Of a stretch of 62,000 nt of DNA, positions 8,801 through 18,166 are shown in pieces. Position 1 is the stretch's first letter. Every line of letters starts with the position of its first letter. Below the pieces are notes generated by a model. The model saw nothing but the letters and a program-made list of their open reading frames with translations, had not been told where the DNA came from and searched no databases. Position numbers and translations under genes: made by a program. The DNA is taken from positions 1 through 62,000 of the forward strand of contig DAOQTX010000008.1 of the NCBI GenBank assembly GCA_035340715.1, given 5' to 3'. This DNA comes from DAOQTX01 sp035340715 (lineage in GTDB: Bacteria > Bacteroidota > Bacteroidia > AKYH767-A > OLB10).

Positions 8801-10282
8801 TTACAAAAATAATTTTTTCTGTGGTCTTTCCCTAAGCCATGCCCATACTGCATATGCAACGATAAGAAAGGTTCCGGCAAGTATTTTAGTGGATGAACTC
8901 TTGTCGCTCAAAGGCATGATTACATTTTCCATAAACACATAGAGCAATATGGCCATGGATAAATAGGCAAGAATCTTTTTTGTTTCGTAGGGAATATGAT
9001 ATTGCTTTTGACCATGATAGTAAGACAAAAAAGTAATACTCACATAGCAAATTAGGGTAGCCCAGGCGGCACCGGTATAACCGAGCTTAGGAATAAGAAT
9101 GATATTACTGATAATAGTAATACAAGCTCCGGCCAATGCAAAGTAAGCCCCATAATAAGTTTGAGACGAGAGTTTGTACCACATGCTTAAGTTAAAAAAG
9201 ATTCCTAAAAATATATTGGCGATCAATAAAATAGGAACGATGTGTAGGCCTTCCCAATAGTTCTCACCTATAAAGTGTTTAACATAGTCCATATAAAACA
9301 TTACGACCAGAAATATCAACGAGCAAATTATAGTAAAGTATTTCAATACAAGTGCGAGCATTTCTCGACTCTGCTCTTTGTTTTTTGATAGAAAAAATGG
9401 CTCGGCAGCAAAGCGATAGGTTTGTATAAACAAAGTCATGATGATGCTTAGCTTATAACAAGCTCCATAAATACCTAATTGATGATTGGCGGATTCAGGG
9501 TCATCCACTAGTGGTTTTAAGATTACCCGATCCAATGTTTCGTTAATCATACCGGCCATACCTGCAATGAGCAGTGGCATAGCATAGCGCAGCATGTTTT
9601 TTAATAAAGCGGTATCAATGAACGATCGTTTTATGATCAGGTGTTTTGCAAACAAAACAAGAGTAACTGCGCTGGCAATAGCATTACTTAAAAAGATATA
9701 TAACACTTCATGGTTTTTCGAATACAATGCTGAAGCGATTGATCCGCTGATCCCTTCTTGGTTTTCCCATTTAGGAAGTAAAAGCAGAAAGAACAAATTC
9801 AATCCGATATTGATTAAAATATTAATCAATCGATACGATGCAAATTGTATGGCTTTATTTTTCTTTCTCAGTTGTGCAAAGGGCAATGCTGAAAGCGTAT
9901 CGCAAAGCAAAACAGAGCTAAACAAATAAATGTAAATTTCTTGTCCCGGATAGTCGAGCCAATCAGCAATAGTTCCTGAGAATAGGATTAACAGAAGGCT
10001 AAAAAACAAAGAACTCGAAAGCAAAGAGAATAATCCGGTGTGATAAGCCTTGTTGCTGTCATCGGCATTTTGACTAAATCGAAAGAAAGTAGTTTCCATT
10101 CCATAGGAATAAAGCACGACTAAAAAAGTGAGATAGGCATAAAACTCAGTCACGACTCCGTATTCTTCGGGCAAAAGCAAGCGGGTATAGAGCGGCACAA
10201 GCAGATAATTCAGCAAACGACCAACGATGCTGCTTAATCCGTAAATGGCGGTTTGCCCGGCCAATTGTTTTAAGTTACTCAA
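8801..10282 (-). CDS. Lipopolysaccharide/oligosaccharide flippase (Wzx-like, MATE/MOP superfamily)
   Basis: Integral membrane protein of 493 residues with about 12-14 hydrophobic helices. The start, QTAIYGLSSIVGRLLNYLLVPLYTR, is the typical N-terminus of the polysaccharide biosynthesis protein family that flips lipid-linked sugars across the inner membrane. A charged loop near residue 245 (INETLDRVILKPLV) is also usual for this family. In Bacteroidota a flippase of this kind commonly precedes dut; its substrate is unknown. It is the head of the envelope gene run down to tatA. Confidence 0.88.
   Translation of the reverse strand: MSNLKQLAGQTAIYGLSSIVGRLLNYLLVPLYTRLLLPEEYGVVTEFYAYLTFLVVLYSYGMETTFFRFSQNADDSNKAYHTGLFSLLSSSLFFSLLLILFSGTIADWLDYPGQEIYIYLFSSVLLCDTLSALPFAQLRKKNKAIQFASYRLINILINIGLNLFFLLLLPKWENQEGISGSIASALYSKNHEVLYIFLSNAIASAVTLVLFAKHLIIKRSFIDTALLKNMLRYAMPLLIAGMAGMINETLDRVILKPLVDDPESANHQLGIYGACYKLSIIMTLFIQTYRFAAEPFFLSKNKEQSREMLALVLKYFTIICSLIFLVVMFYMDYVKHFIGENYWEGLHIVPILLIANIFLGIFFNLSMWYKLSSQTYYGAYFALAGACITIISNIILIPKLGYTGAAWATLICYVSITFLSYYHGQKQYHIPYETKKILAYLSMAILLYVFMENVIMPLSDKSSSTKILAGTFLIVAYAVWAWLRERPQKKLFL
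8804..8811 (-). promoter_or_regulatory. Possible promoter box TATTTTTG for dut
   Basis: Minus-strand TAnnTTTG match across the end of the flippase gene, about 19 bases before the dut start. No TTG element is seen, so chance occurrence in AT-rich DNA is possible. Confidence 0.3.
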
Positions 10283-10320
10283 TAGCTTTTTTGTAGATTA
10301 TACAAATGAAGGTAAAATCT

Positions 10321-10608
10321 TTATGTGCCAATCACAAAGTCTTCGAATTCTATTAACGATACTTCTTCAACGGTACATTGTTTAACCAAAGCCAATGGTG
10401 GTCCTTTTTTGCACCATTGTACCAATGCATTCAAATCCTCTTCAATTCCGGTGGCTATGCATTCCACCTCTCCGTTACCTTTGTTGCGAACGTATCCTTT
10501 TAATCTGAGGTCCTTTGCTTTTTGTTGGGTGTATTTTCTATACCACACACCTTGAACCTTTCCACTAACAGTTATTCGGATGGTTTTAAGATCGACATCA
10601 CTTTCCAT
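10321..10608 (-). CDS. acyP: Acylphosphatase
   Basis: Small cytosolic enzyme of 95 residues that hydrolyses acyl phosphates. The signature GKVQGVWYRKYTQQKA contains the catalytic arginine (Arg24), and GYVRNKGNGEVE supplies the catalytic asparagine (Asn42). The N-terminus overlaps the end of the enoyl-CoA hydratase gene by 11 bases, so the two are cotranscribed. Physiological substrate unknown. Confidence 0.94.
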   Translation of the reverse strand: MESDVDLKTIRITVSGKVQGVWYRKYTQQKAKDLRLKGYVRNKGNGEVECIATGIEEDLNALVQWCKKGPPLALVKQCTVEEVSLIEFEDFVIGT

Positions 10609-11371
10609 TAAACACGGCAGGTCTTTTATTTAAAAAAGCATCTACACCTTCTTTCATATCATCCGTATTAAAGCATCTCGAAAAAGCATTGATCTCTTCT
10701 TTCAAACCGTTTTCAATGGAATTTTCTAAGGCACAATGAATAATTTCTTTCATGGCTAAAGGAGCCATTGCCACAAACTTGCTGGCTAGTTCATTTGCTT
10801 TTGGTAGCAATTCGTCTTGTGTATAAACAGCGCTGACCAAACCCCATTGCAACGCTTCTATTGCACTTATCATATCTCCACACAACAACAACTCCATCGC
10901 TTTGCTTTTACCAATAAGTGCAGGCAATCTTTGTGTACCCCCATATCCGGGTATCAATCCCAGTTTTACTTCCGGTTGTCCAAAGCGCGCATTGTCGGAT
11001 GCAATACGAATGTGGCAAGACATGGCTAATTCGCATCCGCCTCCTAATGCAAACCCATTAATAGCCGCAATCACAGGTTTAGAACAACTTTCAATGGAAT
11101 TGAAAACACGATGCCCATCGGAAGATAATTGTTTTGCTTCTTCAACAGAATATTTTGAAAACTCGGCAATATCGGCTCCAGCAATAAATGCTTTTTTTCC
11201 TGCTCCACTGATGATGATGCATCGTACTTCTGAATCGGCTTCTGCATCGGAAATTGCTTTTCCAATTTCTTGAATCATGCCACGGTTCAGTGCATTTAAT
11301 TTATCTTCTCGGTTAATGGTGATGGTACAAATACCATCTTCTTTGTGCACAATCAAATTTTCAAAACTCAT
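10598..11371 (-). CDS. Enoyl-CoA hydratase/isomerase family protein
   Basis: Crotonase-fold enzyme of 257 residues, the normal length. The oxyanion-hole loops are GAGKKAFIAGADIAEF and INGFALGGGCELA; the two catalytic glutamates of classical hydratases are present at Glu114 (GGGCELA) and Glu134 (GQPEVKLG). It probably hydrates short-chain 2-enoyl-CoA thioesters in beta-oxidation or amino-acid breakdown. It follows a stand-alone B12-binding protein by one base, which suggests a link to branched-chain or propionyl-CoA metabolism (inference). Confidence 0.92.
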   Translation of the reverse strand: MSFENLIVHKEDGICTITINREDKLNALNRGMIQEIGKAISDAEADSEVRCIIISGAGKKAFIAGADIAEFSKYSVEEAKQLSSDGHRVFNSIESCSKPVIAAINGFALGGGCELAMSCHIRIASDNARFGQPEVKLGLIPGYGGTQRLPALIGKSKAMELLLCGDMISAIEALQWGLVSAVYTQDELLPKANELASKFVAMAPLAMKEIIHCALENSIENGLKEEINAFSRCFNTDDMKEGVDAFLNKRPAVFNGK

Positions 11372-11372
11372 C

Positions 11373-11780
11373 TTATATATTTCTTTTACGTTTTACTTCA
11401 TCCTTCACATATTGAATTATGCTTTGTGCTTCAGTGCCCGGAGCAAAGAGTTTTCCAACCCCTAAGGTTTGAAGTTGTTGCATGTCGGAATCGGGAATAA
11501 TACCACCTCCGGTAATGAGCACATCATCCATTCCCTTTTCCTTCATCAGTTGTACAATTTTTGGAAACACGGTCATGTGTGCACCGGAAAGAATACTAAT
11601 GCCAATGGCATCAACATCTTCCTGAAGTGCAGTGTTTACAACCATTTCGGGAGTTTGTCGCAAACCGGTGTATATGACTTCCATTCCTGCATCACGAAGA
11701 AAGGATGCAATTACTTTTGCTCCACGATCGTGACCATCTAAGCCCACTTTAGCTACTAATACCCGTATTGGTCTGCTCAT
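11373..11780 (-). CDS. Cobalamin-binding domain protein (methylmalonyl-CoA mutase C-terminal type)
   Basis: A stand-alone B12-binding domain of 135 residues. It starts with IRVLVAKVGLDGHDRGAK, which contains the D-x-H-x-x-G motif (Asp15, His17, Gly20) whose histidine coordinates cobalt in the base-off form; SGAH near residue 67 and GGG near residue 97 complete the fold. It resembles the small subunit of isobutyryl- or methylmalonyl-CoA mutases, which needs a separate catalytic subunit; none is in the window. It sits one base before the enoyl-CoA hydratase gene. Confidence 0.9.
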   Translation of the reverse strand: MSRPIRVLVAKVGLDGHDRGAKVIASFLRDAGMEVIYTGLRQTPEMVVNTALQEDVDAIGISILSGAHMTVFPKIVQLMKEKGMDDVLITGGGIIPDSDMQQLQTLGVGKLFAPGTEAQSIIQYVKDEVKRKRNI

Positions 11781-11817
11781 TTTATTTCAGTCAATGATTT
11801 AATTAAAGATAGAAAGA

Positions 11818-13506
11818 TTAGAATTGAATGTCTTTTTCTAATTCTTCCTCACCTCTTTTTACTTTAACTTTTGTTTTATCCCCTTTATTGAATGCACCTA
11901 AAGCTTTCATGTAATCGTTCATATCCCGAACATGAATATCTCCTAATTGTATAACCACATCACCGGTTAACAGTCCGGCATGAGCAGCAGGTTTTCCTTC
12001 GCTTACTCCATCTATTCTCATGCCCGATCCATTAAAAGCATAATCTGGTACTACACCCAATGTAACTTTGAATCGGGTGCCGCTACTGGCTACCGAAGAT
12101 TTCGTTTGAGCGAATTCAATCTTTCCTTTGGTATCGAGCATTTCAGAAATGCGTATGATCATTGCTGTGATGTCGATCATTCCATTCCAATTGATGAGTT
12201 CAATATCATCGCTGGGTTTATGATAGTCGCTATGTGTTCCACTAAAAAAATGCAGACAGGGAACATTTTTTAAATAAAATGAAGTGTGGTCGCTTGGGCC
12301 GATTCCTGATTCGCTGTATTTGGTTTTAAATGGAGCCGACTTTGATGTTTCGTCTAATACTGTGTTAAACATAGGTGAGGTACCGGTTCCACTGATGATC
12401 AAAACCGGATCATCGGTCTTCAATCTTCCAATCATATCCATGTTGATCATGAAACTCATGGAGTCGATGGATCGGGTTGGATTATTTGTAAAATACTTTG
12501 ATCCTAATAAGCCCTTTTCCTCAGCGGAGAAAGCAATAAATAAATAGTTGCTGTTTTTATCGGGACTTTTTTTAAAGTATTGCGCTAATTCAATCAGCGC
12601 TGCAATGCCACTGGCATTATCATCGGCTCCATTGTGAATGGCAGGCTCACCTCTGTAGAGTGAACTGTGTTCATCGCCATATCCCAAATGATCTAAGTGG
12701 GCACCAATTACGATAGTAGTCGGGGCTTTATTGTCGATATATCCTACCACATTGTAGGCATTTTTTTCATCGGCAACACTCACTACTTTCATATCGGCAT
12801 TTGTGTTTTTCTTTTTAACAGCAGCATAATTTTTTAAAAAGATTACTGGAATTAATTCGGCTTGTTTCACTTTTCCGTATTCCATAGAAGGATCGGGAAG
12901 CTCTTTTTGTGTATTGATAAAAATTACGCCTACTGCACCTTTGGACTCTGCACTATCGATTCTTTGTTTTACGTCAGCATACATGGCGTATTTTCCATGT
13001 GGGTTTGTTCCATCAGGACTGTAATACTCCATCACCACAATTTTGCCTCTTACATCACCTGCTTTTTTGTAATCATCGTGCTTTAAATCAGGAGCTATAA
13101 TTCCATGACAAACATTCACAACAGTAGCATTGGCTATTGCTTCATGATTGAATGGGAGTGGCCAATAATCTGTGTTCAATGTCAATGTTGTATTATTGAT
13201 CTTCAAATGCGTTTGATCAGAAACTTTTCTGGCATTTTCAAAAGTAAAGGCTTGCATATATCCCTGCGATCCGGCTTCTTCGATACCGATTAAGGTAAAG
13301 GCTCGGCTGATATAACTCACTGTTTTTTGTTCACCAACGGTTCCGGCTTCACGGCCTTCAAATTCATCGGAAGCCAGTATAGCAATATGCTGTTTCATAG
13401 AAGCTAAAACGGATGCACGATCAAAGGAATGTTTTTGAGCCAAAGCACTTGCATTGCTAAAAAGCAATAAGAACAATAAGAGTTTATTTATTTTATTAAG
13501 GATCAT
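11818..13506 (-). CDS. Secreted M28 zinc aminopeptidase with PA and PDZ domains
   Basis: Exported metallopeptidase of 562 residues. A signal peptide ends at about ALAQ (residue 24). A PA-type insertion (about residues 110-240) precedes the M28 catalytic core, whose two-zinc ligands are seen as GAHLDHLG, NGADDNASG, SAEEKGLLG, NMDMIGRL and THSDYHKPSD. The last 90 residues form a PDZ domain (GVSEGKPAAHAGLLTGDVV). Probably removes N-terminal amino acids from peptides in the periplasm or outside the cell. It lies six bases after lysS. Confidence 0.92.
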   Translation of the reverse strand: MILNKINKLLLFLLLFSNASALAQKHSFDRASVLASMKQHIAILASDEFEGREAGTVGEQKTVSYISRAFTLIGIEEAGSQGYMQAFTFENARKVSDQTHLKINNTTLTLNTDYWPLPFNHEAIANATVVNVCHGIIAPDLKHDDYKKAGDVRGKIVVMEYYSPDGTNPHGKYAMYADVKQRIDSAESKGAVGVIFINTQKELPDPSMEYGKVKQAELIPVIFLKNYAAVKKKNTNADMKVVSVADEKNAYNVVGYIDNKAPTTIVIGAHLDHLGYGDEHSSLYRGEPAIHNGADDNASGIAALIELAQYFKKSPDKNSNYLFIAFSAEEKGLLGSKYFTNNPTRSIDSMSFMINMDMIGRLKTDDPVLIISGTGTSPMFNTVLDETSKSAPFKTKYSESGIGPSDHTSFYLKNVPCLHFFSGTHSDYHKPSDDIELINWNGMIDITAMIIRISEMLDTKGKIEFAQTKSSVASSGTRFKVTLGVVPDYAFNGSGMRIDGVSEGKPAAHAGLLTGDVVIQLGDIHVRDMNDYMKALGAFNKGDKTKVKVKRGEEELEKDIQF

Positions 13507-13512
13507 GTAGTA

Positions 13513-15252
13513 TTATTTTTGTGTCAGCCAGTTTTTTACTTCATCTAATGTTGGAGCAGCGGCTTCCATTTTTAATTTTTTTCTTAGTCCACACAAATCA
13601 TTAAACAACTTGTTTGGGTTCATTTGTTGCAATTGATCTACCGAATCGATGCCTAATTTTTCTATGGCTTTAATCCATTCTGACGGAATGCCCAAAGCTT
13701 CATACGCTTCGTTTGTTGCTCTAGGATCATTAACTTTTTCCGGTCGCATTTGAGGGAAGAATAAAACATCCTGAATAGAGTCTGAGTTGGTCATAATCAT
13801 CGACAAGCGATCGATACCTATTCCCAAACCTGCGGTTGGGGGCATACCGTATTCAATGGCACGCAAAAAATCTTCGTCTAAAACCATTGCCTCTTCATCA
13901 CCTCTTTTTCCAAGCTCTAATTGTTCTTCAAATCGTTCTCTTTGATCAATCGGATCATTCAATTCACTAAAGGCATTGCATATTTCTTTTCCGTTACAAA
14001 TGGCCTCAAAACGTTCAACCAAACCATTCTTACTTCTATGCTTTTTTGCCAAAGGCGACATTTCTACAGGATAATCAGTAATAAATGTTGGTTGTATCAA
14101 TTGTGCTTCTACGGTTTCTCCAAATATTTCATCAATCAACTTTCCACGACCCATACTTGAATCCACATTCACTCCCAGTTTTTTTGCTGTTGCAGCCATT
14201 GTAGTTTCATCCATTTGAGAAATGTCAATTTTTGTGAAATGCTCAATCGCTTCGTACATGGTGAATCTTTTCCAAGGGCGTTTAAAATCGATGATGTGAT
14301 CGCCAACTTCAACTTTGGTAGTTCCGTGTAAATCAAGTGCAATTTTTTCAACCATTTCTTCCACCAAATTCATCATCCAATCGTAGTCTTTATAGGCCAC
14401 ATACAATTCCATTTGAGTAAACTCAGGATTATGAAAGCGGCTCATGCCTTCATTTCTGAAGTCTTTTGAAAACTCATACACCCCTTCATAGCCACCTACA
14501 ATTAATCTTTTTAAGTAAAGCTCATTGGCAATACGCAGGTACAAAGTCATATCAAGCGTATTGTGATGGGTTTTAAATGGACGAGCGGCAGCTCCTCCAT
14601 AAAGGGGTTGCAAGATGGGTGTTTCAACTTCTAAATATTCTTTATCGTTCAGATAGGAACGCATACTATTAACCAACTTGGTTCTTTGAAGAAAAGTATG
14701 TTTTACATCAGGATTTACAATAAGATCAACGTATCGCATTCGATATCGTTGTTCAGGATCAGTAAATGCATCATGCAATTGACCTTCCGCATCTTGTTTT
14801 ACAATCGGTAGCAATCGCAGCGACTTGCACAAAACTTTTAGAGAGTGTACATGAATAGATACTTCTCCCATTTTTGTTTTGAATATATTACCAGTCACTC
14901 CAATAATGTCTCCTATGTCCATCAGTTTTTTCCAAACCACATCATACATGGTTTTATCTTCTCCTGGACATAAATCATCTCTTTTTATATAAATTTGAAT
15001 CTTACCGTGCGCATCTTGAATTACTGCAAAAGCGGCTTTACCCATGTCTCTTATGCTCATAATTCGTCCGGCTATACTAATGTTAGTTTCGCTTTGTTCA
15101 CCTGCTTGTAAGGAATTGAATTTTTGAATCAAATCTCTTGATCGTCCATTAACATCAAACAGCTCAGCAGGAAAGGGGTTAATACCCAATTTTACCAATT
15201 CCTGCATTTTTTGTCTTCTTAGTAACTCTTGTTCAGATAATTCTCGTGCCAT
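13513..15252 (-). CDS. lysS: Lysyl-tRNA synthetase, class II
   Basis: Charges tRNA-Lys. An N-terminal OB-fold anticodon-binding domain (about residues 55-150) is followed by the class II core: motif 2 FRNEGMSRFHNPEFTQ and motif 3 GLGIGIDRLSMIMT. The chain has about 80 residues after motif 3, longer than the E. coli enzyme; the tail looks helical and ends in a small KMEAAAPTLDEVKNWL helix, an extension I associate with Bacteroidota. A TATCTTTG promoter box lies 20 bases upstream. Confidence 0.97.
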   Translation of the reverse strand: MARELSEQELLRRQKMQELVKLGINPFPAELFDVNGRSRDLIQKFNSLQAGEQSETNISIAGRIMSIRDMGKAAFAVIQDAHGKIQIYIKRDDLCPGEDKTMYDVVWKKLMDIGDIIGVTGNIFKTKMGEVSIHVHSLKVLCKSLRLLPIVKQDAEGQLHDAFTDPEQRYRMRYVDLIVNPDVKHTFLQRTKLVNSMRSYLNDKEYLEVETPILQPLYGGAAARPFKTHHNTLDMTLYLRIANELYLKRLIVGGYEGVYEFSKDFRNEGMSRFHNPEFTQMELYVAYKDYDWMMNLVEEMVEKIALDLHGTTKVEVGDHIIDFKRPWKRFTMYEAIEHFTKIDISQMDETTMAATAKKLGVNVDSSMGRGKLIDEIFGETVEAQLIQPTFITDYPVEMSPLAKKHRSKNGLVERFEAICNGKEICNAFSELNDPIDQRERFEEQLELGKRGDEEAMVLDEDFLRAIEYGMPPTAGLGIGIDRLSMIMTNSDSIQDVLFFPQMRPEKVNDPRATNEAYEALGIPSEWIKAIEKLGIDSVDQLQQMNPNKLFNDLCGLRKKLKMEAAAPTLDEVKNWLTQK

Positions 15253-15271
15253 TGGTTTTTTAAAAGAGGCT

Positions 15272-15279
15272 CAAAGATA
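15272..15279 (-). promoter_or_regulatory. Promoter box TATCTTTG for lysS
   Basis: Minus-strand match to TAnnTTTG in the 55-base gap before lysS. It would give a leader of about 13 bases. No clear TTG element. Confidence 0.45.
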
Positions 15280-15307
15280 ATCAATGTAAGGCAACCCACT
15301 ATAAGCA

Positions 15308-16096
15308 CTAAATATCCTGTAAAAGCAATTTCATTTTTTGGAAAGATGATTCGTGACTTTGCGGTTTTTTGCCGGGAAGTGTACGAACTAATTTTTCAAT
15401 GTTTTCTTTTCTATTGCCTGGGTCGGGGTGTGTGCTCAAAAACGTTAAATAAGCCGGAAGATGATCCTCATCGGTAATGCGCTCAAAAAAATCTGCAAAT
15501 GCAATCGGGTTATAAGTGGTTTCAAGTAAATAGGAAACAGCCATTTCATCGGCTTCTTTTTCATTTTTGCGACTAAAGTTAAGTCCAATTAATCCACTTC
15601 CCACATCAGCGATGATAGACGCTGCATCACCAATAAAAAAACCAATCAGTAGTTTAATGCCATATTGCTTGCTCAGCTGTTCGCTGCCATGCCTGCGGTC
15701 GGCATGTGCAATTTCATGAGCAATAATTCCCGCCAACTCATCAATGCTTTCAACTTCATGAAGCAATCCGGTGTAGATGTATAAATAACCACCGGGTGCT
15801 GCAAAGGCATTAACTATACTGTCGTTGTGAACAATATTTAGCTTCCATGGTAGATCAGCTGCATGATACAAATGCCCAGAATTTAAAATATCTTCTTTAA
15901 TTTGATTCAGCATTAGATATAATGAGGCGTTATCCGTTTCGTTTAGGATTTTAACGGATGGGTCGTTTTCCAGTATAGAATGCAATTGTTCGCCCATCAT
16001 CAAATCGTCTTCCAAGGAAAAGAAGTTTAGGTCTCCATCACTACTGGTGCATGATGTGAGTGATAATATTAAAATCAACAACAGAGATATTCTCAT
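15308..16096 (-). CDS. M48-family metalloprotease lipoprotein
   Basis: Membrane-anchored zinc protease of the BepA/LoiP-like M48 type, likely in outer-membrane quality control. The chosen ATG gives the leader MRISLLLILILSLTSC with lipidated Cys16; an upstream ATG adds 23 residues that would spoil it. The active site is HEIAH (His127, Glu128, His131) and the third ligand is in EKEADEMAVSYL. A typical SDP-like loop is seen as STHPDPGNR near residue 240. It stands alone between lysS and the divergent isomerase. Confidence 0.9.
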   Translation of the reverse strand: MRISLLLILILSLTSCTSSDGDLNFFSLEDDLMMGEQLHSILENDPSVKILNETDNASLYLMLNQIKEDILNSGHLYHAADLPWKLNIVHNDSIVNAFAAPGGYLYIYTGLLHEVESIDELAGIIAHEIAHADRRHGSEQLSKQYGIKLLIGFFIGDAASIIADVGSGLIGLNFSRKNEKEADEMAVSYLLETTYNPIAFADFFERITDEDHLPAYLTFLSTHPDPGNRKENIEKLVRTLPGKKPQSHESSFQKMKLLLQDI

Positions 16097-16150
16097 ATTA
16101 ATTGTTAATAGCTGTAACCTTATAGTGCAAAATTGCATAAAGGGTATATA

Positions 16151-16158
16151 TATTTTTG
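16151..16158 (+). promoter_or_regulatory. Promoter box TATTTTTG for the phosphosugar isomerase gene
   Basis: TAnnTTTG match 22 bases before the ATG. A TTG at 16133-16135 is 15 bases upstream, somewhat short for a -33 element. Confidence 0.4.
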
Positions 16159-16179
16159 AACTCAAATATCGTATGAATT

Positions 16180-17166
16180 ATGAAGATGAATGAATTAATA
16201 GATTCTTTTAGTAAACAACTCAGCGAAGCCTTTACTATTGGATCAAAAGCTACTTTTTCTAATCCGAAAAAAGAAATACAGAATGTTTTTATAAGTGGAC
16301 TAGGAGGTTCGGGTATAGGTGGCACCATTGTTACACAGCTTACCGAAGGAGAAATAAAAGTCCCCATAACAGTGGGGAAAGATTATTTTATACCTGCCTG
16401 GGTGAACGAGAATACGCTTATGATTATTTCATCCTATTCGGGAAATACAGAGGAAACACTTCAGGCGATGGCCAGTGGAATAAATCAAAAGGCACAAATC
16501 GTTTGCATCAGTTCTGGAGGCAAGGTGATAGATATAGCTAAAGAGAATGGATACGATCATATAATAATCCCCGGAGGAAATCCTCCTCGTGCCTGCTTGG
16601 CTTATTCATTAACCCAATTGCTTTTTGTTTTGAATGGTTATCATTTAATAGGCGACTCATTTAAATCTTCTCTAAAAGCAAGTATTAATCTTATTGAGTC
16701 AGAGTTTAATCACATTAAAGAAGAGAGCAAGAATATTGCTTCCGGTTTGAAAGGGAAAATACCAGTCATTTATTGCACCGCTCCATATGAGGGAACTGCC
16801 ATACGACTCCGACAGCAGATAAATGAAAACAGCAAAATGCTGTGTTGGCATCATGCATTGCCCGAAATGAATCATAATGAACTTGTAGGATGGACCGAAT
16901 CGCAACCCAATGTAGCGGTACTGATGTTTAAAGCCGAGGATGATTTTGATCGTACACAGGTTCGCATGAATTTAACCAAAGGAGTGATTCAAAAGTTTGC
17001 ACCGGTTTTTGAAGTGAATGCTAAAGGATCAGACCGACTGCAAAGAATGATATATTTCATTCATTGGGGCGATCAATTGAGCTGGCATCTAAGCGAATTG
17101 CAACAATGCGATGCAATGGAAGTAAACGTTATCGACTTTTTAAAAGGAGAGCTTTCTAAAGTTTGA
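16180..17166 (+). CDS. Bifunctional phosphoglucose/phosphomannose isomerase
   Basis: Interconverts glucose 6-phosphate or mannose 6-phosphate and fructose 6-phosphate. The two SIS subdomains are visible: phosphate-binding GLGGSGIGG near residue 40 and SSYSGNTEET near residue 90. The C-terminal half has RLRQQINENSK and HHALPEMNHNELVGW, with the arginine, glutamate and histidines used in catalysis in the archaeal dual-specificity enzymes. At 328 residues it has the usual length. It supplies hexose phosphates that the glycan genes further on would use. Confidence 0.9.
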   Translation: MKMNELIDSFSKQLSEAFTIGSKATFSNPKKEIQNVFISGLGGSGIGGTIVTQLTEGEIKVPITVGKDYFIPAWVNENTLMIISSYSGNTEETLQAMASGINQKAQIVCISSGGKVIDIAKENGYDHIIIPGGNPPRACLAYSLTQLLFVLNGYHLIGDSFKSSLKASINLIESEFNHIKEESKNIASGLKGKIPVIYCTAPYEGTAIRLRQQINENSKMLCWHHALPEMNHNELVGWTESQPNVAVLMFKAEDDFDRTQVRMNLTKGVIQKFAPVFEVNAKGSDRLQRMIYFIHWGDQLSWHLSELQQCDAMEVNVIDFLKGELSKV

Positions 17167-17239
17167 GAAACCTATATTTTTATGGCGCTAATATAAATCA
17201 AGTTATAATAAGGTCTCTAGCTAAAGATTGCTTTTGAAA

Positions 17240-18109
17240 TCAACTATTGGGTCGCTTGTGTTTCCATCTGCGATGGGTCCATAAATAGTATTCCGGTGCC
17301 TTTTGTATTTGCGATTCAAGTGCACGTGTGTGTACTTCTGTTATTTCACCATAGGGCATACGCTCAGGTTGCTCGATTAGAATTTTAAAATCGATATGAT
17401 AATAGCCTCTTTTTATCTTTTTCATTTCACCAAACACAACTGGCATGGCATATTCTTGTGAAAATTTCTCTGCACCAAATTGTACCCCTGTGTCCTGATT
17501 TAGAAAAGAAGTCCAATAGGCTTTAGAAGGGTTTCTAGGACTTTGATCCGTAGCAAAAATGGTGCATGTCAATCGGCTTGCATTTTCTGCAAACAGTTCT
17601 TTACTTTTTTTTATTGAATACATCTGCAAGCCATATTTGGATCGGCTTTGTTTCATTTTTTTATCCCAAAAGGCATTGCTTAATGGGGTATAAAATGCAC
17701 GGCATTCATGTGGCATATAACGTGCAATGGCTAAGGCAAATAGCTCCCAATTTCCATAATGCCCACCTACTAGTATGATACTTTTATTTTGATCTCCTAA
17801 TGTTTTAAATACTTCGGTATTTTCAAAAGTCATTCTTTTAAAAACCTGTTCTTCGCTGATGCTGAAGTTTTTTATACTTTCAACAATCAAGTCGCAAAAA
17901 TGCAATTGAAACTCTCGTTCAATGCTTTTTCTTTCTTGATCAGTTTTCTCAGGGAATGAATTCAAAATATTGTTTCGTATGATCTTTTTTCGATAACCCA
18001 CAAGATCAAAGAGCACAAATCTTAAAACGCGCGACACCCCATGCAGCACATTTAATGGAAGCATGGAAATGGGTTTTACAATCAAATAGTATAGTAATGC
18101 AGCAAACAT
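17240..18109 (-). CDS. Lipid A / lysophospholipid acyltransferase, LpxL-HtrB family
   Basis: Inner-membrane acyltransferase that adds a secondary acyl chain, most likely to lipid A. One N-terminal membrane segment (about residues 4-20) is followed by the catalytic H-x4-E motif in GGHYGNWE (His117, Glu122), then TDQSPRNPSK and a conserved FGAEKF-x-QEYAMPVVF segment. The end carries WTHRRWKHKRP, the signature C-terminus of Bacteroidota homologues. It is convergent with the isomerase and divergent from lipB. Confidence 0.9.
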   Translation of the reverse strand: MFAALLYYLIVKPISMLPLNVLHGVSRVLRFVLFDLVGYRKKIIRNNILNSFPEKTDQERKSIEREFQLHFCDLIVESIKNFSISEEQVFKRMTFENTEVFKTLGDQNKSIILVGGHYGNWELFALAIARYMPHECRAFYTPLSNAFWDKKMKQSRSKYGLQMYSIKKSKELFAENASRLTCTIFATDQSPRNPSKAYWTSFLNQDTGVQFGAEKFSQEYAMPVVFGEMKKIKRGYYHIDFKILIEQPERMPYGEITEVHTRALESQIQKAPEYYLWTHRRWKHKRPNS

Positions 18110-18166
18110 CTTTCAAATTCTATGCAAGTATAGGGCTAAATCTTCTTTTTTCACGACCTTTGAAGA

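Noticed and set aside
17316..17330. CACGTG in GTGCACGTGTGTG as a third parS site
   Set aside because: The flanks do not match parS arms; it is inside the acyltransferase gene.
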